Origin: an uncultured Bryobacterales bacterium
GTDB taxonomy: Bacteria > Acidobacteriota > Terriglobia > Bryobacterales > UBA6623
Direction of reading: 5' to 3'
NCBI GenBank assembly: GCA_946887065.1
Contig: CAMPKL010000303.1
Coordinates: 1-5,266, forward strand
Length of the DNA: 5,266 nt
The notes beneath the pieces are model-generated. The model did not search any database. It saw only the letters and a program-made list of their open reading frames with translations, and had not been told where the DNA came from. The position numbers and the translations under genes are program-made. Positions 1 through 5,266 of the stretch are shown here, piece by piece; positions within the stretch are counted from its first letter, which is position 1, and every line of letters begins with the position of its first letter.

Positions 1-3000
1 CTGCTCGACAACCAGAAGATCGCGGAGCTTCCCAACTCGGGACGCAACCCGTTCATGATGTCGGCGCTCACGCCGGGCGTCGTCCCGAGCGGTAACCCGA
101 TGTTCAACCGCATGCAGGACCAGAGCGGTTCCTCGCAGATCACCATCGCCGGCGGACCCGTTCGCGGCAACAACTACTACCTCGACGGCGTGCCGATTAC
201 CGACACCCAAAACCGTGCCGTGATCATTCCGACCATCGAGGCGGTGACCGAGGTCAAGGTCCAGTCGAATACTTACGACGCGGAAATGGGCCGCACAGGC
301 GGCGGAACCTTCAACACGACGCTCAAGTCCGGAACCAACGTTCTGCATGGATCCGGCTTCGGCATCATGCGCGAAAAGGAACTCAACGCCAACAACTTCT
401 TCGATAACCTCGCCGGCCGCGACAGACCCGACACTCCCTACCGCAACTACGGCGGTTCGCTCGGCGGTCCCATCTGGATTCCGAAACTCTACGACGGCCG
501 TAACAAGACGTTCTTTCACTACGCGGCCGAGGGCTACGACCAGAAGAGCAGCAACACGGCGACGTTCGCGGTCCCGACCGGCCTGGAGCGCGTCGGCGAT
601 TTTTCCAGCAGCTTCAACTCCAACGGCTCCCTGCGGACGATCTACGATCCGTACTCGACCATCGTTAACGCCGACGGCAGCGTGACGCGCACGCCCTATG
701 CCAACAACATTCTGCCGTCCACGGCCATCAATCAAGTCGGCTTGAGAGCGGCCGGCTACTACGCCGCGCCGAACGTCTCCGGCCGCGCCTATGGACAGGA
801 CAACTTCAACTCAAACGTCGTCTTCAACGACAAGGGCCGTCAGATGGCCTTCAAGGCCGACCACGAGTTCCTGCCCAGTTTCCGGATGAACGCATCCTAC
901 CTGCACTACACCAGCACCGAACCGGGCGCGCCGCACATGGGCTATCCGGCGTCTTCCGGCGGATCTCTGCTCTATCGCAAAGCCGACACGACGCAGGTCA
1001 ACGCAATCATGACGCCTGACCCGACGACGGTCGTCAGCGTTCGCTGGGGCTTCAACCGCTTCCCGAATTACTCCACCAACGTCTCGAACGTCGGCGGGTT
1101 CAGCGGAGCCGATCTGGGTCTGCCCGCTTCGTTCGTCAACGGCGTTCAGTACGACGGATTCCCATCGTTGGTGCTTCAACAGTTCGCCGACCTCGGCCGC
1201 GGCGGCATCAACGACACCAAGTTCTATTCGCAGAACTTCTTGGCGAGCGCGTCCCGATTCATGGGCTCGCACACGCTGAAGGTGGGCTTCGACTATCGCC
1301 AGATCCACCAAGACTTCCTCAACCCCGGCGCCTCGGGTTCAGGGCAGTTCGACTTCGACGACGCATTCACCCGCCTCTCGCCGACTACCGCAAGCGCCAC
1401 CGGATCGGAGATCGCGAGCCTGTTGCTGGGCGTTCCGTTCAAGGGCGAAGTCACCTTGAGCACTCCCGTCCTCAGCTACGTCAACTACTACTCCGGCTAC
1501 GTTCAAGACGACTATCGGGTGAGCTCGAACTTGACTTTGAACATGGGCCTGCGGCTCGAGTATGAGTCCGGCCTGCGCGAAGAGAACAACAACTTCACCG
1601 TGGACTTCGACGAGTCCCTCATCAATCCGATCTCCAACGCCGACACTACCGCCAAGGGCGGTCTGATCTTCGCGGGCGTCGACGGCGCTCCGACGGAGCA
1701 GGGCGACACAGGATTGCGCTTGGGACCCCGCTTCGGCGCGGCCTACAAGCTCAGCAACAAAACAGTCATCCGCGGCGGCATCGGCTTCTTCTGGGCGCCG
1801 TTGCGCGTGGAGAACTCGGCGGACGGCGTCGGCGCGATCGGCTACACGCAGACCACGCCGTACATCGCCAGCACCAACGGCGGCAACACGCCTTCCAACT
1901 CTCTCGGCAACCCGTTCCCGAACGGCTTCATTCAACCGAGCGGCAACAGCTTGGGCGTTCTGACGGGCATCGGTCAGTCCATCGGCTACGCCAACCCCGA
2001 TCGCCGCGGCGGACTGATCAAACAGTTCTCCGTCGACGTTCAGCATGAGCTCCCCGGCGGCGTCAACTTGACGCTCGCCTACATCGGCTCCCGCTCAACG
2101 CGTTTGGGCTACGGCGCCATCGGTTCCGGAGCCTTCAATATCAACGCGCTCTCGCCCGAGTTCTTCGGACAAGGCGATGCACTCACCACTGCGGTCGCCA
2201 ACCCGTTCTTCGGGCAGGGCGGCGCCGGCGTCGTCGGCACGGCGAAGGTTCCGCTTAACCAACTCCTGCGTCCCTTCGCGGCATTCAACGCAGTCAACCA
2301 GTACTACGCCGACACGAATGAAGCCTCGTACGACTCGGGCGTGGTCCGCGTCCAAAAGCAAACTTCTAACGGCATGTCCTTGTTGGCTTCGGCCACTTGG
2401 GCGCGCGCTTTCGACCGTTCCTTCGGCGACGGCAACTCGGTCTCGGATCTGGCTAGTAGCCTGCTCTTTCCGCAGAATCCGTACGATCTGGCCGCCGAAT
2501 GGTCGCCCAGCAGCAACATCACTCCGTTGCGTTTTGTCGCGGCCTTCAGCTACGAGCTTCCGTTCGGCAAAAGCAAGCAAATGTTGAACGGCGGCGGCAT
2601 CGCGGGCGCACTAGCCGGCGGCTGGCAGATGAACTTTGTCGCCACTCACCAGACGGGCTTCCCGCTGAACGTTCGTCAAGCGAACAACCTCAACTCGCCG
2701 CTCGGGTACAGCATCCAGCGGCCCAACGCGACGGGCGTCTCGCCTGAAGTCGAAGGTCCGATTACGGACAAGCTCAACAACTTCATCAACCCCGCTGCAT
2801 TCACGTCGGCCTCGCGCTTCCAGTTCGGCAACGCGGCGCGGACCATCGGCATGACCGGCCCTGGGCTGAACCAGTGGGACGTCTCGGCATTCCGCAGCGT
2901 GACGCTCTTCGACGATTCGCACCCCATAACGGCTCAGTTCCGCGCTGAGTTCATCAACGCATTCAACACTCCGCAGTTCCAGTCGCCCAACATCCAGGTA

Positions 3001-3081
3001 GGCGGTTCGCGCTTCGGAACCATCTCTCAACAACGCAACTTCCCGAGGCTCATTCAACTTGGCCTCCGGTTCATCTGGTAG
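1..3081 (+). CDS. Oar-like TonB-dependent outer-membrane receptor, 5'-truncated by window start
   Basis: This is a large outer-membrane beta-barrel transporter, of the type that imports a bulky ligand using TonB/ExbBD energy. The frame is open from base 1 and ends at TAG 3079-3081, giving 1026 visible residues. The ATG at 55 is not the real start, because the residues before it (IAELPNSGRNPF) already match the family's plug-domain phrase. The missing N-terminus should hold a signal peptide and a carboxypeptidase-regulatory-like (Ig-fold) domain. Visible plug features are YYLDGV at residues 59-64 and VTEVKVQSNTYDAEMGRTGG at about 82-101. The barrel begins near YGGSLGGPI (150-158) and KTFFHYAAEGYD (169-180). 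The rest shows alternating aromatic strands, including a GLRLEYES segment. The C-terminus, FRAEFINAFNTPQF then LGLRFIW, resembles a BAM beta-signal but ends in Trp rather than the commoner Phe. No frameshift is visible. The ligand cannot be read from the sequence. Family assignment is secure; a link to the downstream genes is inference. Confidence 0.93.
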   Translation: MLDNQKIAELPNSGRNPFMMSALTPGVVPSGNPMFNRMQDQSGSSQITIAGGPVRGNNYYLDGVPITDTQNRAVIIPTIEAVTEVKVQSNTYDAEMGRTGGGTFNTTLKSGTNVLHGSGFGIMREKELNANNFFDNLAGRDRPDTPYRNYGGSLGGPIWIPKLYDGRNKTFFHYAAEGYDQKSSNTATFAVPTGLERVGDFSSSFNSNGSLRTIYDPYSTIVNADGSVTRTPYANNILPSTAINQVGLRAAGYYAAPNVSGRAYGQDNFNSNVVFNDKGRQMAFKADHEFLPSFRMNASYLHYTSTEPGAPHMGYPASSGGSLLYRKADTTQVNAIMTPDPTTVVSVRWGFNRFPNYSTNVSNVGGFSGADLGLPASFVNGVQYDGFPSLVLQQFADLGRGGINDTKFYSQNFLASASRFMGSHTLKVGFDYRQIHQDFLNPGASGSGQFDFDDAFTRLSPTTASATGSEIASLLLGVPFKGEVTLSTPVLSYVNYYSGYVQDDYRVSSNLTLNMGLRLEYESGLREENNNFTVDFDESLINPISNADTTAKGGLIFAGVDGAPTEQGDTGLRLGPRFGAAYKLSNKTVIRGGIGFFWAPLRVENSADGVGAIGYTQTTPYIASTNGGNTPSNSLGNPFPNGFIQPSGNSLGVLTGIGQSIGYANPDRRGGLIKQFSVDVQHELPGGVNLTLAYIGSRSTRLGYGAIGSGAFNINALSPEFFGQGDALTTAVANPFFGQGGAGVVGTAKVPLNQLLRPFAAFNAVNQYYADTNEASYDSGVVRVQKQTSNGMSLLASATWARAFDRSFGDGNSVSDLASSLLFPQNPYDLAAEWSPSSNITPLRFVAAFSYELPFGKSKQMLNGGGIAGALAGGWQMNFVATHQTGFPLNVRQANNLNSPLGYSIQRPNATGVSPEVEGPITDKLNNFINPAAFTSASRFQFGNAARTIGMTGPGLNQWDVSAFRSVTLFDDSHPITAQFRAEFINAFNTPQFQSPNIQVGGSRFGTISQQRNFPRLIQLGLRFIW

Positions 3082-3090
3082 CAGCAAACG

Positions 3091-3120
3091 CGGGCGGGGC
3101 GAGTTAGCTCGCCCCGCCTG
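3091..3120 (+). terminator. GC-rich hairpin after the receptor gene, probable terminator without U-tract
   Basis: An 11-bp perfect stem pairs 3093-3103 (GGCGGGGCGAG) with 3108-3118 (CTCGCCCCGCC) around a TTAG loop. One G-U and one C-G pair extend it to 3091-3120. It starts 10 bases after the receptor stop codon. No T-run follows on the + strand (GGCTTGATGAGG), so it is not a textbook rho-independent terminator. It could instead protect the 3' end of the receptor mRNA or partly attenuate transcription into the aminotransferase gene. The hairpin is read directly; its role is inferred. Confidence 0.65.
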
Positions 3121-3145
3121 GCTTGATGAGGAAATGGTGGTAGGT

Positions 3146-3151
3146 AGAGGA
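3146..3151 (+). promoter_or_regulatory. Ribosome binding site of the aminotransferase gene
   Basis: AGAGGA lies 8 bases upstream of ATG 3160. An in-frame TAG at 3145-3147 overlaps this site, and no other start codon lies between that stop and ATG 3160. The start of the downstream gene is therefore fixed, and its signal peptide cannot be a start-site artefact from upstream. Confidence 0.7.
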
Positions 3152-3159
3152 CGAGAACA

Positions 3160-4320
3160 ATGACACTTTCAAAAGAAGCACAATCCGATCTGCTAGAACG
3201 CGGATTTAGCCGTCGCCACTTCGGACGGGTACTCTCCCTTCTGACGGCCGGCGCCGCCATGCCCTTCTACAACGAAGGCTCCATGGCGCACGCTCAGCTA
3301 TCGCGCATCGCGGGCGGTCTGCCCCCCGGCGCCGTGAAGATCAACTCCAACGAGAATCCAGCCGGTCCCAGCGCAGCGGCTCTCGAGGCCCTGATGAAGG
3401 TCGCCAAGGACGGCGGCCGTTATCAATACGAAGAGACCTACGGCATGCTTGAGGACGCCGCCAAGATGGAGGGACTGACGTCTGAGAACATCGTCCCCTA
3501 CGCCGGCTCCAGCCTCGGTCTCCATCACGGCGTCATGGCTTTCGTCTCGCCACAACGCGGCTTGATAACCGTCGATCCCGGTTATGAAGCCGCCGCGCGC
3601 GCCGCTGAAGCCGTCGGCGCACCGGTCACCCGCGTGCCGCTCCTCAAGGGCTCTTTTGCCCACGACATCCCGGCCATGGTCACTGCCGCCAAGAAGACCA
3701 ACGCCGGCCTGATCTACGTTTGCAACCCCAACAATCCCACCGGTACCGTGACGCCTCGCAAGGAAGTCGAGTACCTGCTCAAGAACAAGCCCGAAGGCTC
3801 CATCGTGCTGCTCGATGAGGCTTACCTGCATTACACCGACGAGCCCTTCGGCTCCGATCTGATCGCCAAGGGCGAAGACGTCATGGTGCTGCGCACATTC
3901 TCGAAGATCTATGGCATGGCTGGGATTCGCGCCGGCTTCGCCATGGCCAAGCCCGAGATTCTGGCCAAAATGAAGGTCTGGTCCTCGGGAGCGATGCCCG
4001 TCACCGGAATGGCCGCTGCGCATGCCAGCATCCTCGATGCCGAACTAATTCCGACTCGCAAGAAGGAAACGGCCGCGATCCGTGATGACGTGAAGTCCTT
4101 CCTCGACAAGATGGGCTACGAATACACGCCGTCGGTTTCGAACAAGCTGATGATCGACGTACGCATGCCCGTGCAGGACTTTATCTCCTCCATGGCTGCC
4201 GAGAACGTGTTCGTTGGCCGGCCTTGGCTCGCTTGGCCCACCTGGAACCGGGTTTCCATCGGAACCGAGGAAGAGATGGGTAAGTTCAAGGTCGCCTTCA
4301 CAAAGGTCATGCAGTCGTAG
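3160..4320 (+). CDS. Tat-exported HisC-like class I/II PLP-dependent aminotransferase
   Basis: Fold-type I pyridoxal-phosphate transaminase of 386 residues. The N-terminus has a twin-arginine signal: SRRHFGR at 17-23, a hydrophobic stretch at 24-36 (VLSLLTAGAAMPF), and a signal peptidase site AHA|Q at 43-46. Export as a folded, PLP-loaded enzyme is therefore predicted. The mature part opens with NSNENPAGPS, the start motif of the histidinol-phosphate aminotransferase branch. Cofactor motifs are NPNNPTGT (189-196), LLDEAYLHY with D219 (pyridine nitrogen) and Y222, and SKIYGMAGIRAG with Schiff-base K249 and R257 (phosphate). R364 in NRVSIGT is the expected substrate-carboxylate arginine, and R354 in VGRPW may match the second substrate arginine of HisC. 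Beyond the signal peptide, length is near the family norm, and no key residue is missing. It lies 78 bases after the receptor and 74 bases before the SulP gene. The amino donor and acceptor are unknown. It should not be called hisC, because histidine synthesis is cytoplasmic and no other his gene is visible. Confidence 0.92.
   Translation: MTLSKEAQSDLLERGFSRRHFGRVLSLLTAGAAMPFYNEGSMAHAQLSRIAGGLPPGAVKINSNENPAGPSAAALEALMKVAKDGGRYQYEETYGMLEDAAKMEGLTSENIVPYAGSSLGLHHGVMAFVSPQRGLITVDPGYEAAARAAEAVGAPVTRVPLLKGSFAHDIPAMVTAAKKTNAGLIYVCNPNNPTGTVTPRKEVEYLLKNKPEGSIVLLDEAYLHYTDEPFGSDLIAKGEDVMVLRTFSKIYGMAGIRAGFAMAKPEILAKMKVWSSGAMPVTGMAAAHASILDAELIPTRKKETAAIRDDVKSFLDKMGYEYTPSVSNKLMIDVRMPVQDFISSMAAENVFVGRPWLAWPTWNRVSIGTEEEMGKFKVAFTKVMQS
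3208..3297 (+). other. Twin-arginine (Tat) signal peptide region of the aminotransferase
   Basis: Residues 17-46 hold the S-R-R-x-F-x-R core, a hydrophobic segment without charged residues to about residue 36, then a short polar stretch and an AHA cleavage site before Gln46. The preceding residues 1-16 form a polar n-region, as is common in Tat signals. The hydrophobic segment is short and moderately hydrophobic, which favours Tat over Sec. Retention as an N-terminal anchor instead of cleavage is possible. Confidence 0.8.
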
Positions 4321-4338
4321 CAGTCTGCGTTCTCTTCG

Positions 4339-4367
4339 AAAAAAGGGAGCGGCTCCGGCCGCTCCCT
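4339..4367. terminator. UCCG-tetraloop hairpin with flanking A6 tract, possible bidirectional terminator
   Basis: A 9-bp stem pairs 4345-4353 (GGGAGCGGC) with 4358-4366 (GCCGCTCCC) around TCCG. This is a C-G closed UNCG-type loop, a known highly stable RNA tetraloop class. A4344-T4367 adds a tenth pair. On the + strand AAAAAA (4339-4344) precedes the stem and only TCCTCAAG follows. On the minus strand the same element is a GC stem followed by UUUUUU, the classical rho-independent form. It begins 24 bases after the aminotransferase stop codon. Termination in the + direction is plausible but weaker on sequence grounds. Confidence 0.7.
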
Positions 4368-4376
4368 CCTCAAGCC

Positions 4377-4384
4377 AGAAGGGG
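4377..4384 (+). promoter_or_regulatory. Ribosome binding site supporting the TTG start of the SulP gene
   Basis: AGAAGGGG ends 10 bases before TTG 4395, slightly long but acceptable spacing. It begins only 10 bases after the tetraloop hairpin. The next in-frame ATG, at 4446, has GGAG at 4437-4440 with 5-base spacing, but would remove the WGALSGD stretch expected before the first SulP membrane helix. The TTG start is therefore preferred. Confidence 0.55.
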
Positions 4385-4394
4385 ATCTCTCAAC

Positions 4395-5266
4395 TTGAAG
4401 TTTCGACGACCGCAATACAGTTGGGGCGCGCTGAGCGGAGATGCGATGGGTGGGCTGGTCGCCGCTCTCATTGCACTGCCATACGGTCTTGCGCTGGCGG
4501 CCTTGATGGGCCTTCCGCCCATCCTCGGCGTCTATACGTCAATTCTGACCGCTCCGGTCCTCGCCGTCATGGGGCGCAACCCCGTCCTCATCGGCGGCGT
4601 ATCGAGCGTCACGGTTCCCTTTATCGCCGCCGCCTTCGAGCGCCAAGGTCTCGGCGGCGCCGCCAAGGTCTCAATCGTGGCATCCATCTTCATGATGTGT
4701 TTCTCGAGCCTTAAGCTCGGACGCCACATCGCCAAAACCCCCGCGCCCGTCGTCTCCGGTTTCTCCTGCGGCATCGGCGCCATGATGGTGCTCACCCAAC
4801 TGCCCACCGTTTTCGGCGTCCAAGTAGCCCGCGCCGGAGCTCCCTGGCTGCAACTGCCTCGGGTTCTCGAAAAGCTCGGCGATGCTCAGATCGCTTCCCT
4901 GGTCATCGGCGTGACCGTCGTAGTGGTCTCGATGGCGGCGCGCCGCAGGCTCCCGCTATCGCCGGCGCCCCTGATCGGCGTTCTGGCCGGCGCCGTAGTG
5001 GCCTTCATTTTTGGATGGAGCGGCAATGAACTCGGCACGTTGCCGACATCCCTGCCGCCGTTCGTCGGCTTCGACTGGTCTCCGCGAGATGTCTACGAGG
5101 TCTTGCCTGAAGGCCTCGCCTTGGCCGTCGTCGCCTCGGTGAATCTCATCGTCACCTCACGCGTCGTCGATCACTTCCACGCAGCTCGCAAGAGGGCTCA
5201 GCAGGCTTCGGCTGACGCGGAGCTCGGCGCCTATTCGATGGCCAATCTTTTCGCCAGCGTCTTTGG
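4395..5266 (+). CDS. SulP-family inorganic anion transporter, N-terminal membrane domain, 3'-truncated by window end
   Basis: Inner-membrane SulP/SLC26-type transporter; characterised relatives carry sulfate, bicarbonate or dicarboxylates. The frame is open from TTG 4395 to the window end, 290 full codons. The N-terminus WGALSGDAMGGLVAALIALP (10-29) is the family opening, a short cytosolic stretch running into TM1. Further hydrophobic segments are seen near residues 43-60, 64-81, 91-106, 117-141, 165-182, 191-208 and 239-258. GFSCGIGAMMVLTQLPTVFG (122-141) matches the conserved GFxxGIGxxIxxxQLxxxxG segment. DAELGAYSMANLFASVF (274-290) matches the family's NxELxxxGxANxxSxxFG motif. By the same register N250 falls where many SulP proteins have Glu, while the Asp nine residues later (D259) is kept. 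The remaining helices, and any C-terminal STAS domain, lie beyond the window. The start is TTG, chosen on ribosome-site and family grounds; ATG 4446 is the alternative. Substrate is undetermined. Confidence 0.88.
   Translation, partial: MKFRRPQYSWGALSGDAMGGLVAALIALPYGLALAALMGLPPILGVYTSILTAPVLAVMGRNPVLIGGVSSVTVPFIAAAFERQGLGGAAKVSIVASIFMMCFSSLKLGRHIAKTPAPVVSGFSCGIGAMMVLTQLPTVFGVQVARAGAPWLQLPRVLEKLGDAQIASLVIGVTVVVVSMAARRRLPLSPAPLIGVLAGAVVAFIFGWSGNELGTLPTSLPPFVGFDWSPRDVYEVLPEGLALAVVASVNLIVTSRVVDHFHAARKRAQQASADAELGAYSMANLFASVF

Noticed and set aside
55..57. ATG at 55 as the receptor start
   Set aside because: The frame is open to base 1 and the residues before Met19 already match the plug domain. 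There is no room for a signal peptide, so the true start lies upstream of the window.
811..1311. Minus-strand open frame of 166 codons
   Set aside because: It is a shadow of the receptor barrel region, with no ribosome site or motif seen.
1339..2046. Long minus-strand open frame of 235 codons inside the receptor gene
   Set aside because: It is rich in Ala, Val, Arg and Gly with no recognisable motif, lies opposite a clearly coding strand, and reflects GC-rich codon third positions.
3123..3151. TTGATG (3123-3128) as a -35 box for the aminotransferase gene
   Set aside because: No AT-rich -10 hexamer appears about 17 bases downstream. That position holds AGAGGA, the ribosome binding site.
3298..4023. 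Minus-strand open frame of 241 codons opposite the aminotransferase
   Set aside because: The plus strand carries all PLP motifs in order. The minus product is low-complexity His/Gly/Asp-rich with no family signature.
3160..4320. Naming the aminotransferase hisC
   Set aside because: The motifs are HisC-like, but the Tat signal places it outside the cytoplasm and no histidine-pathway neighbour is present.
4214..4714. Plus-strand open frame bridging the aminotransferase end and the SulP start
   Set aside because: It overlaps both real genes in another frame and reads through the hairpin. Its product is Arg/Ser/Pro-rich, typical of an out-of-frame reading.

Overview
The window looks like chromosomal DNA from a GC-rich Gram-negative bacterium, most likely an Acidobacteriota member of the Bryobacter/Solibacter type. 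The main reason is the first gene. It is a very large Oar-like TonB-dependent receptor with the phrases typical of the big acidobacterial paralogue family (LPNSGRN, YYLDGV, YGGSLGGPI, KTFFHYAAEGYD, a C-terminal FRAEFINAFNTPQF). This assignment is inferred from protein style and base composition, not from a marker gene.

Layout, all on the + strand: (1) positions 1-3081 hold the 3' part of the receptor gene, whose start lies upstream of the window. (2) A 78-base gap carries a strong GC-rich hairpin, then a Shine-Dalgarno sequence. (3) Positions 3160-4320 hold a complete gene for a class I/II (HisC-like) PLP-dependent aminotransferase with an N-terminal twin-arginine (Tat) signal and an AxA cleavage site, so it is predicted to work outside the cytoplasm. 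(4) A 74-base gap carries a second hairpin, closed by a UCCG tetraloop and flanked by an A6 tract. (5) From 4395, with a TTG start, to the end of the window lies the N-terminal membrane domain of a SulP-family anion transporter, cut by the window end.

The three genes are co-directional with short gaps, but a stable hairpin follows each of the two stop codons. They may therefore be separate transcription units, or one transcript with attenuating or stabilising hairpins. Outer-membrane uptake (receptor), a periplasmic transaminase and an inner-membrane anion transporter could form a scavenging route for an amino- or phosphate-bearing compound, but nothing in the sequence proves a shared pathway.

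The points most worth a second look are the exported transaminase, the Asn in place of the usual acidic residue of SulP TM8, and the hairpin whose U-tract lies on the minus strand. I saw no tRNA, rRNA, CRISPR array, insertion sequence or clear defence system. The long minus-strand open frames are shadows of the GC-rich coding strand.
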